A DNA stretch of 52,555 nucleotides from Variovorax sp. YR752 (GTDB lineage: Bacteria > Pseudomonadota > Gammaproteobacteria > Burkholderiales > Burkholderiaceae_C). Location of the stretch: NCBI GenBank assembly GCA_945860785.1, contig CAMATD010000004.1, positions 1 to 52,555 on the forward strand, read 5' to 3'. The notes beneath the pieces are model-generated. The model had not been told where the DNA came from. It saw only the letters and a program-made list of their open reading frames with translations, and did not search any database. This document shows, piece after piece, positions 28,244-36,402 of the stretch (position 1 is the first letter of the stretch; every line of letters starts with the position of its first letter). The translations under genes and the position numbers were made by a program.

Positions 28244-28672
28244 CTAACTCTGGATGTAACTGGTGAGTTGAGTGATCGTCTGCTCGTGCTCGGAAATGAT
28301 GTCGTCCATCAAGTCCTGGATCGAGATCATCCCCACCACCTTGTCGCCATCGACCACCGGCAGGTGGCGGAACTTGCGCTGGCTCATCAGCGCCATGCAG
28401 GCGCGCGTGCGGGTTTGCGGGGTGACGGGCATCACGTCGGGCGTCATGATCTCCGAGACCTTCACCTCCTTGGAGTTCTTGCCCTGCAGCGCCACCTTGC
28501 GGGTGTAGTCGCGCTCGGACAGAAAGCCCACCAGCTTCTCGCCGTCCATCACCATCAGCGCGCCCACCTCGAAGCGGGCCAGGATGGTCAGCGCATCGAA
28601 CACGCTGGCGTCGGGCGAGGTGCGCCAGGCCGCGGAATCATGACGCTTGAGCAGTTCGGAGACGGGTTTCAT
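28244..28672 (-). CDS. CBS domain-containing protein
   Basis: A 142-residue protein made of a tandem CBS pair. The first motif ends VGFLSERDYTRKVAL and the second ends VVGMISIQDLMDDIISEHEQTI. CBS pairs bind adenosine nucleotides such as AMP or ATP and regulate partner enzymes or act alone. The start ATG 28672 is chosen because MKPVSELL is the usual opening in this family; the frame is open a little further upstream. Its partner is unknown. Confidence 0.87.
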   Translation of the reverse strand: MKPVSELLKRHDSAAWRTSPDASVFDALTILARFEVGALMVMDGEKLVGFLSERDYTRKVALQGKNSKEVKVSEIMTPDVMPVTPQTRTRACMALMSQRKFRHLPVVDGDKVVGMISIQDLMDDIISEHEQTITQLTSYIQS

Positions 28673-28807
28673 CGCGGTAACTCCATCAGAAAAGTTTAGA
28701 TTCGACCGACGCGCCGGGCGCCGCACTCGGTCAAATCATAGGGACGGAATCGCCCCCGCGATGCAAAACTCCCTAAGGGATTGCACGTGTCATGCCGTGC
28801 ACACGAA

Positions 28808-29407
28808 CTAAGGTGTCGGTGCGAGCACGCGGCTCAGTGCCACGGGGTCGCCGATCACGGACTTGACGAGGTCCTTCTCGTCGAAGCTCACCTGGTACTC
28901 CGACCAGCTGTCGCGCCAGTAGCGCCACGTCGTCGCTTCGAGGCTGGGGTTCTCGCCGGCCACGGGGTAGCCGATGGCCATCAGCACTTGCTCGCGCGTC
29001 ATGCCGGGCATCACCTTCGCCGCCAGGATGGCGTCGCGGACCGCGGGCGGGAAGGCCGCCATCTTCTGCTTCGGGTCTTCGGTCACCACGTAGCGTTGCG
29101 CGAACGCGGGCATGGGGATGTTGCGGCTGTAGTCGTTCTTGATCTTCTGCGGCTTGCCGCCGATCGAGGCGTCGAACCAGCGCATGTTGTAGTCCGTGAT
29201 GCGCGCGGGCGTGCCCACCGCCACGATGCTCGTGCCCTGCTCGTCGTAGTTGATGTCGCTGATCGAATTGCCGTAGGTGCGCATGTTGCAGCACAGGTAG
29301 CCGTTGGTCAGCGGACCCTGCGGGACCGTGGGCCGCTGGGCATGAACGACGGTCGCAGGAAGGACGGTGGCTGCCAGCAGGGCGGCAGCGGCAAGGCGCT
29401 TGAGCAT
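28808..29407 (-). CDS. exported protein with SmpA/BamE-like C-terminal segment
   Basis: A 199-residue secreted protein. Residues 1-23 are a Sec signal peptide (LAAAALLAATVLPATVVHAQ). The mature part has YLCCNMRTYGNSISDINY near the N terminus. Near residue 135 it has VMPGMTREQVLMAIGYP followed by TWRYWRDSWSEYQVSFDE, the pattern of SmpA/BamE-type domains, which occur in envelope-assembly lipoproteins. No lipobox Cys is present, so it is probably periplasmic. Function unknown. Confidence 0.65.
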   Translation of the reverse strand: MLKRLAAAALLAATVLPATVVHAQRPTVPQGPLTNGYLCCNMRTYGNSISDINYDEQGTSIVAVGTPARITDYNMRWFDASIGGKPQKIKNDYSRNIPMPAFAQRYVVTEDPKQKMAAFPPAVRDAILAAKVMPGMTREQVLMAIGYPVAGENPSLEATTWRYWRDSWSEYQVSFDEKDLVKSVIGDPVALSRVLAPTP

Positions 29408-29504
29408 GGATTTTCCCTCGATGTTTATTGGATCGCCGCATTGCGCGGCGGGCGGATTTTAGGGGCGATCCAGCTGCGGGTGGAAGGCAGAATAGGCGCT
29501 GGAA

Positions 29505-29521
29505 GCTATCGAAAAGATAGC
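29505..29521. repeat. short GCTATC...GATAGC intergenic palindrome
   Basis: GCTATC (29505-29510), loop GAAAA, GATAGC (29516-29521). It matches the palindrome at 4570-4586 in pattern and lies in the promoter gap before the YlqF gene. Confidence 0.5.
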
Positions 29522-29613
29522 AGCCAGCTGCCGTTCAGGTTCCCGGGCCACAATCCCCACCCGGCCTGCGAGCCGCCCCCTTCCAGACAGCGCGAAAGAA
29601 AGAGCACCCATCG

Positions 29614-30576
29614 ATGGCGATCCAGTGGTTCCCCGGGCACATGTACACGACCCAGAAGGCCATCACCGAGCGGGTGAAGGACATCGACGTGGTCATCGAG
29701 CTGCTCGACGCGCGCCTGCCCGGCTCCAGCGCCAATCCGATGCTGGCCGAGCTCACGGCCGGCCGGCCCACGCTCAAGGTGCTCAACAAGCAGGACCTGG
29801 CCGACCCCCAGCGCACCGTGCTCTGGCTCGCGCACTACAACGCGCTGCCCGCCACGCGCGCCATCGGCCTCGACGCGAGCCAGACCACGCCCGCGCAGCA
29901 GATCGTCAAGGCCTGCCACGAGCTTTCGCCCAACCGCGGCGGCATGGCCAAGCCGATGCGCGTGCTGATCTGCGGCATTCCGAACGTGGGCAAGTCCACC
30001 CTCATCAACACGCTCACCGGTGGCCGCAAGGCCAAGACCGGCGACGAGGCCGGCATCACCAAGCTCGAGCAGCGCATCACGCTGGCCGACGACTTCTACC
30101 TGTGGGACACGCCCGGCATGCTGTGGCCGCGCATCGTCGTGCCCAAGAGCGGCTACAACCTCGCGGCCAGCGGCGCGGTGGGGCGCAATGCCTTCGACGA
30201 GGAGGAGGTGGCGCTCGAGCTGCTCAACTACCTCAAGACGCACTACGCGGCGGGCATTGCCACGCGCTTCAAGCTGGTCGAGCTCGATGCCGCGAGCATT
30301 GCCGAGATGAAGGACAAGGCGGTGCTCGACACCATCGGCCGCAAGCACGGCGCGCTGCTGGGCAAGGGCCGCGTCAACCTGCAGAAGGCGGCCGAGATCG
30401 TGATGCACGAATTCCGCGCCGGCAACCTGGGGCGCGTCACGCTCGAAACGCCCGAGGAGTTCGCGCAGTGGCTGGCCGAAGGGCAGCGCATCGATGCGGA
30501 GCGCGCGGCCAAGAAGGCGGCGCGTGGGAAGAAGGGCAAGGCGAAGCCCGAGGCCGCGCCCGAACCGGACGCGTGA
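29614..30576 (+). CDS. ylqF: ribosome biogenesis GTPase YlqF
   Basis: A 320-residue circularly permuted GTPase. It opens with IQWFPGHMYTTQKAI. The G motifs are in permuted order: G4 NKQDLAD near residue 60, G1 GIPNVGKST near 123 and G3 DTPGM near 163. A C-terminal RNA-binding domain and a Lys/Ala-rich tail follow. In Bacillus the homologue RbgA acts in late 50S assembly; this proteobacterial member is assumed to do the same. Followed after 15 bases by a GTG-start Crp-like gene, probably in one transcript. Confidence 0.93.
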   Translation: MAIQWFPGHMYTTQKAITERVKDIDVVIELLDARLPGSSANPMLAELTAGRPTLKVLNKQDLADPQRTVLWLAHYNALPATRAIGLDASQTTPAQQIVKACHELSPNRGGMAKPMRVLICGIPNVGKSTLINTLTGGRKAKTGDEAGITKLEQRITLADDFYLWDTPGMLWPRIVVPKSGYNLAASGAVGRNAFDEEEVALELLNYLKTHYAAGIATRFKLVELDAASIAEMKDKAVLDTIGRKHGALLGKGRVNLQKAAEIVMHEFRAGNLGRVTLETPEEFAQWLAEGQRIDAERAAKKAARGKKGKAKPEAAPEPDA

Positions 30577-30591
30577 AGCAAAGGGGAGGCC

Positions 30592-31185
30592 GTGTCTTCG
30601 AGCCACGCGTGGACGCAAGCGCTCTCGCGGCGCTTCCCCGAACTGGAGCCCGCTGCGCTGGCCGCATTGGCCGGCCAGGCGCATCGCGTACCGCTGGGTG
30701 CGCACACCACGCTGCTTGCGGCCGGCGCGCCCTGGCAGCATGCGTTCTGGGTGGAGCATGGGTTGCTGCGGCTCTTCTACATCGACAGTGAAGGCCGCGA
30801 GTCGAACAAGAACTTCCACGCCGAGGATGCGTTCATCTGGCCGGTGACCGATGCGCTGCGGCGCGAGCCCGCGGCCTTCTTCATCGCGGCGCTGGTGCCG
30901 GCCACGGTCTGGTGTCTTCCGCATGCGGCGCTCGAAGCGGCCGTCGCGCAGCTTCCTTCATGGACCGCGCTGCAACTGCAGGCGTTGGCGGGATTGCTCG
31001 ATGACAAGATGCGGCGCGAGCAGGCCTTCCTGCAATGCACGGCGCGCCAGCGCTACGAGGCCCTGCTGCGCGAGCGGCCCGAGTGGATGGGGCGCATTCC
31101 GCTGCGGCACCTCGCGTCGTATCTGGGAATGACCGATGTCTCGCTGTCGCGGCTGCGCGCCAGCATGGGGCTTATCGACGGTTAA
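30592..31185 (+). CDS. Crp/Fnr family transcriptional regulator
   Basis: 197 residues from GTG 30592, which has a good AGGGGAGG site. The N-terminal cyclic-nucleotide-binding-like beta roll contains GAPWQHAFWVEHGLLRLFYIDSEGRE. The C-terminal helix-turn-helix is IPLRHLASYLGMTDVSLSRLRAS. There are no Fe-S cysteines as in Fnr. Relatives with this architecture respond to diverse small signals. It is followed 57 bases later by the DUF1772 membrane protein. Confidence 0.82.
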   Translation: MSSSHAWTQALSRRFPELEPAALAALAGQAHRVPLGAHTTLLAAGAPWQHAFWVEHGLLRLFYIDSEGRESNKNFHAEDAFIWPVTDALRREPAAFFIAALVPATVWCLPHAALEAAVAQLPSWTALQLQALAGLLDDKMRREQAFLQCTARQRYEALLRERPEWMGRIPLRHLASYLGMTDVSLSRLRASMGLIDG

Positions 31186-31242
31186 GGCGGCGACCTGGCC
31201 GCGCTGGAACAGTGGGGGCTTTCTTCGGAGAAGGCCATCGCC

Positions 31243-32010
31243 ATGTTCCGCTTTTTTTTGTCGACCGCCTTGCAGCTCGGCCTGCACGCGCTGGCTGTTT
31301 TCTGGCTGGGCCTGATGGCCGGCTTCTTCTGGACCTACAGCGCCAACGTCAACTTCGCGACCTTGCAGATGGATGGCAGCACCTATGCACTGGTGCAGTC
31401 CAGCTTGAATCGCAATGTGCGGCATGCGATGTTCTTCAGCTTCTTCTTCGGCCCGCCATTGCTCTGCACGCTGGCTGTGCTGTCGGCGTGGCCGCGGCGG
31501 CGCGAGCGTTGGCTGTGGTGCCTGGGGTTGGCCGGCGTGCTCTATGCCCTGGGCATCGTGGTGTTCACCGCACAGGTCAACCTGCCGCTCAATGCCTACA
31601 CCGAATCGTGGAGTCCGCAGGCGTTGCCGCCCGACTGGGCGCAGACGCGCGAGCGCTGGAATGCGGCGAATCTCTGGCGCACCGTGGCCAGCGCGGCCGC
31701 ATTCGCGCTCGCGCTGTTCGCCTTGTGCGTGCGGGCGATACGGCCCCACGGCCGAGGGGAATCCGTCCGCCCACTATCATCGAGACATGCAACGTCTCAC
31801 GCGCCAGCGCAACGCCGTTTTTTCCGCCTTCAGCGACGCCGGTCGCGTACTGACCGCCCCCGAAATATTGGCGCATGCGCGCGAGATCGTTCCCGAGATC
31901 AGCCTCTCGACCGTGTACCGGCAGGTCTCCGCGCTGCTGGCCGATGGCGAGATCGCCAAGGTCGAGCTGCCGGGCGAACCGGCGCGCTACGAAGTGGCCT
32001 GCAAGCCTGA
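31243..32010 (+). CDS. DUF1772-like membrane protein with a suspicious C-terminal tail
   Basis: About the first 170 residues form a four-helix membrane protein of the DUF1772/anthrone-oxygenase-like type. They contain GFFWTYSANVNF, FFGPPLLCTLAVLSAW and LPLNAYTESWSPQ...RWNAANLWRTV. The open frame does not stop there but runs another 85 residues through the following Fur-family gene in a different frame, giving Arg-rich, non-family sequence. Either a stop codon was lost or a frameshift lies near 31735-31760. Function unknown; the N-terminal family assignment is moderately firm. Confidence 0.55.
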   Translation: MFRFFLSTALQLGLHALAVFWLGLMAGFFWTYSANVNFATLQMDGSTYALVQSSLNRNVRHAMFFSFFFGPPLLCTLAVLSAWPRRRERWLWCLGLAGVLYALGIVVFTAQVNLPLNAYTESWSPQALPPDWAQTRERWNAANLWRTVASAAAFALALFALCVRAIRPHGRGESVRPLSSRHATSHAPAQRRFFRLQRRRSRTDRPRNIGACARDRSRDQPLDRVPAGLRAAGRWRDRQGRAAGRTGALRSGLQA

Positions 32011-32239
32011 TGAGGCGCACGGCCACTCGCACCACGATGGCGAAGAGGCCGATCACCACCATCATTACTTTCATTGCTCGGGTTGCGGACAGGTGTTCCT
32101 GCTGCACGCCTGCCCGGGGCCGATGGACGACCTGGCGCCCCAGGGCTTTCAGGTGCAGAGCCATGAGGTGACGCTGCATGGGCTGTGCGCGTCCTGCGTC
32201 GGCGCAGGCGGCAAGGCAGGCGGGCACAAGGCCCACTGA
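31787..32239 (+). CDS. Fur family transcriptional repressor, Zur-like
   Basis: A 150-residue Fur-family protein. The recognition helix region is EISLSTVYRQVSALLADGEI. A His-rich stretch GHSHHDGEEADHHHHYFHCSGCG supplies metal ligands, followed by a second CXXC, LCASC. The His cluster and the alternative L36 start immediately downstream (32346) behind a Fur-type operator suggest a zinc sensor. That assignment is inference. The start ATG 31787 lies inside the tail of the preceding open frame. Confidence 0.82.
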   Translation: MQRLTRQRNAVFSAFSDAGRVLTAPEILAHAREIVPEISLSTVYRQVSALLADGEIAKVELPGEPARYEVACKPDEAHGHSHHDGEEADHHHHYFHCSGCGQVFLLHACPGPMDDLAPQGFQVQSHEVTLHGLCASCVGAGGKAGGHKAH

Positions 32240-32286
32240 AGCGCCCGGCCGCGGCCCGGTGGGGTGGCGGTCAGCTTTCGAATATT

Positions 32287-32316
32287 ATTAAGAACTAATT
32301 CTCAATAACGTATAGT
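32287..32316 (+). promoter_or_regulatory. Fur/Zur-type operator and promoter before the L36 fragment
   Basis: An imperfect 20-bp palindrome at 32287-32306 (ATTAAGAACT / AATTCTCAAT, 16 of 20 symmetric positions) in an AT-rich island is followed by a TATAGT -10-like hexamer at 32311-32316. It lies between the Zur-like gene and the rightward L36 start codon at 32346, so it would repress the L36 paralogue when metal is sufficient. Confidence 0.55.
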
Positions 32317-32345
32317 CGCGGGTCCGAACCTTCCCGATCGACCCT

Positions 32346-32420
32346 ATGCAAGTTCTGTCCTCACTCAAGGAAGCAAAGAAGCGCCACCGCGATTGCCGGG
32401 TGGTGACACGGCGCGGCCGG
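32346..32420 (+). pseudogene. 5' fragment of alternative (zinc-independent) ribosomal protein L36
   Basis: ATG 32346 opens MQVLSSLKEAKKRHRDCRVV followed by TRRGR, which matches the first 25 residues of the type B L36 (YkgO/RpmJ2) family. That family normally continues with IYVICK and about 15 more residues. After GR the sequence switches at about 32420 to the antisense of the DUF4139 gene and all L36 similarity ends. A Fur/Zur-type operator lies upstream, as expected for a zinc-starvation paralogue. It is therefore a truncated gene at a deletion or rearrangement junction. The L36 match is from memory of the family, not a search. Confidence 0.65.
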
Positions 32421-33353
32421 CATCGGGGCGCCGTAGGCCACCTCGGCCTGCACGCGCGGCGGCGGTTCGATGCCGATGCGCCACGCGCCCGGCGTGCGGC
32501 CGGTGGTCTCGCGGCGCGGCTGGCCGGTGGAGAGCACGAGTTTCACGCCGCGCCAGTCTTCGCCCGTGGCCTGCGCCACCAGCGCCTGGCGTTCGATGCG
32601 CACCTTGCGCGTGGTGGTGTCGAGCAGCGCGCGGTAGGTGGGCGTCCAGCCGGGGCCGTTGACTTGGTAGCTGAGCTTGACGTCGGTGTCGGTGTCGGCG
32701 CTGGCGGCCAGCGTCACGGTCACGGCCACCACCTGGCCGCCGTTGCCTTGCGAGCGCGTGCGCTCGGCGAGCAGCGGGTTGAGCTGGCGGTCGATGTCGG
32801 TCTGCTTGCGCTGGATCTGGTGTTGCTTCAGCAGCGAGTCCTGTCCGGTGCGGCGCATCGCTTCGGTCATCGCGGCGAGATTGCGTGCGTCCATCGGCGC
32901 GCGTGCGCCCCGGGCCGTGTCGTCGCTGCCGCCGCCCGAGAGGCCCTTGAGGTAGCCCGTGACCATGCCGAGCGCATCGTTCTCGACCTGCAGCGCGGCC
33001 TTCTGGTCCTCGAGCTCGCGGATGCGGCCGTCGAGCGCGCTGGTCGCGCAGCGTGCCGAGAGTTCGCGCGCCTCGCTGAGCACCGAGGTCTCGTCCACGC
33101 GCACCGCCGCACCGGCGGACACCTGCAGGCTCTGCACGTCCAGCCCCGCGGGCAGGCAGGCAAAGGTGACCGACCGGCTGCCGGCCGCGACGCGCGCCAC
33201 GCGCTCCACCGTGGCGCTGCCGGGGTAGACCTTGACCTGGGTGATGCGCGAGCCGTCGGTGGTGGCCGGCACTTGCGCGCTGGCGCTCAGGACCAGCCAG
33301 CCGGCGGCGGCGACGGTGGCACGGAGAAGGAGGGCGGAGGACGGTGCTTTCAT
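32361..33353 (-). pseudogene. DUF4139 (mucoidy inhibitor-like) protein, C-terminally truncated
   Basis: 330 residues from ATG 33353, with an N-terminal signal peptide ending LSASAQVP. Next come SRITQVKVYPGSATVERVARV (the DUF4140-type N domain), a coiled coil (RIRELEDQKAALQVEND) and the start of DUF4139 with LSYQVNGPGWTPTYRALLDT and QATGEDWRGVKLVLSTGQP. The family usually continues for another 150-200 residues, but here the sequence leaves it after PMPAAPC and reads out through antisense L36 to a stop at 32361. The 3' end is missing, consistent with a deletion ending near 32410-32421. Function of the family is unclear. Confidence 0.72.
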
Positions 33354-33577
33354 GAAGAGCCTTCGAGAGTGGATGGTTTGTCTCCACTCATACGGGCGGG
33401 CTCGTGCAGCGGGGTTAAGGCGGCGTCAAAAAATTTTCATCGAGGCATGCGTGCTGTCGCCAATGCAACCGCAACGGCCTTGCCGGTCACGCGCGCGACG
33501 ACGCGCGGCGGTTGCGGTTCGTAGAGTGACTCGTCCGCATCCATCGCCAACGCATTTCCCTTCCAAGGAGGCTCTCC

Positions 33578-34033
33578 ATGCTCGACGCCATCAAGGCCAT
33601 CAAGGCCATCAACCAATCCGCCTCCTTCAACCGCTGGGCCGGCTGCGAAGTGCACCAGGCCGCCGACGGCCAGGCCGAGCTGCGCATGAACTGGCGCGAG
33701 GAAGACATGGGCCAGTACGCCGGCTTTCTCCACGCCGGCATGATCGCCGCGCTGCTCGACACGGTGAGCGGCTACGCGGCCGCCACGCAGGCGGGCCGCG
33801 TGCTGGCCTCGCACTTCTCGGTGAACTGCATCTCGCCCGCCATCGGCCGCGCTTTCGTGGCGCGCGGGCGGGTCGTGAAGGCCGGGCGCAAGCAGGTGTT
33901 CGTCGCGGCCGAACTCTATGCGCAGCCGGAGGGCAAGGGCGACGAGGCGCTCAAGCTCGTGGCGACGGGGAACGCCATCCTGGTTCCGGTGGAAGAGATC
34001 CAGCCGAAGCCGGCTGCTGCTTCGCGCGCCTGA
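33578..34033 (+). CDS. PaaI-type acyl-CoA thioesterase
   Basis: A 151-residue hotdog-fold thioesterase. The catalytic-helix region is YAGFLHAGMIAALLDTVSGYAA near residue 50, with the acidic residue in the ALLDTVSG helix, and the CoA-side strand SHFSVNCISPAIGRAFVARGRVVKAGRK follows. A strong AAGGAGG site precedes ATG 33578. It cleaves acyl- or phenylacyl-CoA thioesters in relatives; the substrate here is unknown. Its 3' end overlaps the convergent acyltransferase gene by 83 bases. Confidence 0.87.
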   Translation: MLDAIKAIKAINQSASFNRWAGCEVHQAADGQAELRMNWREEDMGQYAGFLHAGMIAALLDTVSGYAAATQAGRVLASHFSVNCISPAIGRAFVARGRVVKAGRKQVFVAAELYAQPEGKGDEALKLVATGNAILVPVEEIQPKPAAASRA

Positions 34034-35187
34034 GCTTCAGTCCGAACAGCGGCCGCAGCCAGTTGAAACGGCGGATCAACCCGTCGGTCAGCAGCCAGCA
34101 GCCGAGGATGGTCAGCGCGACCAGCAGCATGGGCTCCAGCACCGGGCCGAGCGCGAACGGCGCCAGAACGGTCACGCCAACGATGATCCATGTCTGGTGC
34201 AGCACGTACCACGGGTACACCGACTCGTTGGCCCAGCGCAGCCAGGGCCAGGGGCGGTTCAGGTAACGGTGACCGTGCCCGAGGATGGCGGCGATGGCCA
34301 GCCACAGGTAGAGCGTGTGCAGCACGTCCATGAGCAAACTCGGGGCTGCCCCTCTGGTGCCGAGGCGCAGCGCGATGAAGGCGGCGATCGCCGCCACCGC
34401 CAGCACCAGCGACATCCGGCGCAGGCGCTCCAGCGCTTTCCAGATGCCCGTGTCCACGCCCATCCAGTAGCCGTAGAGGAACACGGTGAAGTAGATGCTG
34501 TGCAGGTAGAAGTCGCGCACCAAGTTGTGCGTGGGCGGGAAGTGCGGGGCCAGCAGCACCGTCCAGGCCAGCAGCGGCAGCACCGGCAGCAACAACAGCT
34601 TCCAGCCGCGCAGCCCGTTGAAGCGGCGGCGCACCCACTGGCCGGCGCGCGACTTCCACAGCGGCAGCGTCAGCGCGATCACCGCCGTGTAGGCAAAGAG
34701 ATAGGGCAGGTACCAGAGGTGGTTCCAGGTGATGCCGAACTCCGCGCCGTCGAAGGCCCGCTTCGGCCACGGCTCGGCCATCGACAGGTAGCGCAGCAGA
34801 AAGGCGCCGAAGCCCGGCGCGACCAGCCCGTTGGCCACGCCCTGCGCATAGGCCTGGTAGGACACGATCACCGCCATGCCGAAGACCAGCGGCAGCATCA
34901 GCCGCAGGCCCCGGCTGCGCAGCAAATCCCGGGTGCCCTGGCGGCGGCTCAAGAAACCGAGCGACACGCCCGAGATCAGGAACACCAGGTCCATGCGCCA
35001 GAGGTTCAGCACCCGCATCGGCCATTGCAGTCATGCGGCCGCATGCGGGCTCTTGAGGTGCCAGGGCCAGTCGGCCACGTAGTACATGGACGTGATAGAG
35101 GATCACGCACAGGAAGGCCAGCGCGCGCAGGGCGTCGATGTCGTGGCGCCGGTGCGGGCCGGGCAGGGTGTTGGCGGGCAGGTTCAT
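33951..35187 (-). pseudogene. acyltransferase family (type 3) membrane protein, frameshifted and with an internal stop
   Basis: Starts at ATG 35187 with MNLPANTLPGPHRRHDIDALRALAFLCVILYH, the classic acyltransferase-3 opening RxxDIDxLRA. The frame is lost near 35088-35092. In the correct frame SMYYVADWPWHLKSPHAAA is followed by an in-frame TGA at 35031-35033, then LQWPMRVLNLWRMDLVFLISG. About nine further membrane helices run to 33951, with LWYLPYLFAYTAV and NESVYPWYVLHQTW near the end. The family transfers acyl groups to sugars or lipids at the inner membrane. Two lesions make it nonfunctional if the sequence is correct. Confidence 0.8.
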
Positions 35188-35341
35188 CGCAAGGTCCTCG
35201 AAGCAGAAGATGCGGCAATGGTGTTGCGTCGTGCCGCGCAATGGGGCAGCGCCGGGACGGATGGCCCCGGTTTTGTGACGAGCGGTGGCCCCCAGGGACG
35301 AAATTCGCCCGCCCGCAGTGCGGATGGCGAGAATCCCGGGC

Positions 35342-36241
35342 ATGAGAGATTCCCGCAGCAGGAACCTGTACGAACGCTACGAGCCGATCCGCCGCTACGT
35401 GGAGGTGGGCTTCTGGATCGTGCTGATGGCGCTGCAGGCGGTGTTCAGCACCGTGGTGGCGGTGGTCGATGCCCGGTCCCGCGCCGTGCCGCGCGCCACT
35501 TGGGAAATCGTCACCTGGGAGGGGTCGAGCCACCTGGTGCTGCTGGCGCTGGTGCCGGCCCTGGTGGCCATCGAGCGCCGCCTCTCGCTGCTGGCGCGCA
35601 ACCACTGGATGCGCTACATCGCCTGGCATGCAGCGGCCAGCGTGGCCTTCAGCGTGGTGCATGTGGTGGCGATGTTCGGGCTGCGCGCACTGGTCTACGC
35701 CATGGTCGGCGAGCGCTACGACTTCGGCGGCTGGGCCAGCCAATGGGGGTATGAATATCTGAAGGACGTGCGCGCCTACGCCTCGATCGTCTTCGGCCTA
35801 TGGGCCTACCGGCTGTTCATGCTGCGGCTGCAGGGCGAGGCGCGGGTGCTCGATGCACCCGAGGCGGCGGCCCAACCGTCCGCCGAGCCAGAGAGCCCGG
35901 GCACGCCGGCCACTCGACCCGAGCGCTTCCTGGTCCGCAAGCTGCGCCGCGAATTCCTGATCGCCGCCACCGACATCGACTGGCTCCAGGCCGAGGGCAA
36001 CTATGTCGGCCTGCACGTCAACGGCCACGACTACCTGCTGCGCGCCACGCTGACCGACTTCCTGGCCCAGCTCGACCCCGCCCGGTTCGTGCGCGTGCAC
36101 CGCAGCCATGCGGTGAACCTGGGGCGCATCAAGGAGATCGAGCCGCTGGACGGCGGCGACGCCCGGCTGCACATGCACGACGGCACCACGGTGCCCTGCA
36201 GCCGGCGGTATCGGGATGCGCTGCGCGCCGGCGCCGGCTGA
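35342..36241 (+). CDS. membrane-bound LytTR DNA-binding protein
   Basis: 299 residues. Four predicted transmembrane helices occupy about residues 15-160, starting RRYVEVGFWIVLMALQAVF. A Pro/Glu/Ala linker is followed by a C-terminal LytTR domain (about 195-290) with FLIAATDIDWLQAEGNYVGL, FVRVHRSHAVNL and VPCSRRY. It lacks a receiver domain, so it is probably a one-component membrane-anchored regulator. It lies between the acyltransferase (divergent) and amtB; its targets are unknown. Confidence 0.85.
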   Translation: MRDSRSRNLYERYEPIRRYVEVGFWIVLMALQAVFSTVVAVVDARSRAVPRATWEIVTWEGSSHLVLLALVPALVAIERRLSLLARNHWMRYIAWHAAASVAFSVVHVVAMFGLRALVYAMVGERYDFGGWASQWGYEYLKDVRAYASIVFGLWAYRLFMLRLQGEARVLDAPEAAAQPSAEPESPGTPATRPERFLVRKLRREFLIAATDIDWLQAEGNYVGLHVNGHDYLLRATLTDFLAQLDPARFVRVHRSHAVNLGRIKEIEPLDGGDARLHMHDGTTVPCSRRYRDALRAGAG

Positions 36242-36315
36242 TCGCGCGAAGAGTGATCTGTTCCGGTGCGGTGCATGCGCCGATATAGCTCGTTTTGCAC
36301 CATAGAAGAGCTTTC

Positions 36316-36331
36316 AGGCACCATTTTGGCT
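36316..36331 (+). promoter_or_regulatory. candidate sigma-54 promoter of amtB
   Basis: GG at 36317-36318 and GC at 36329-36330 are separated by exactly ten bases within AGGCACCATTTTGGCT, matching the -24/-12 layout. It lies about 72 bases before the amtB ATG. NtrC-like half-sites GGTGCA (36270-36275) and TGCACC (36296-36301) lie upstream. This fits nitrogen-limitation control of an ammonium transporter. Confidence 0.5.
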
Positions 36332-36402
36332 TTCTTGCAACATCGCTCCGAGCAATTCGGGTGCGATGCACCAATTCAAATCAAAAACTGCAAGAAGCTT
36401 CA

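Noticed and set aside
36324-36337. TGGCTTTCTTGCA as the sigma-54 promoter
   Set aside because: The GG to GC spacing is only seven bases; the element ending at 36330 has the required ten.
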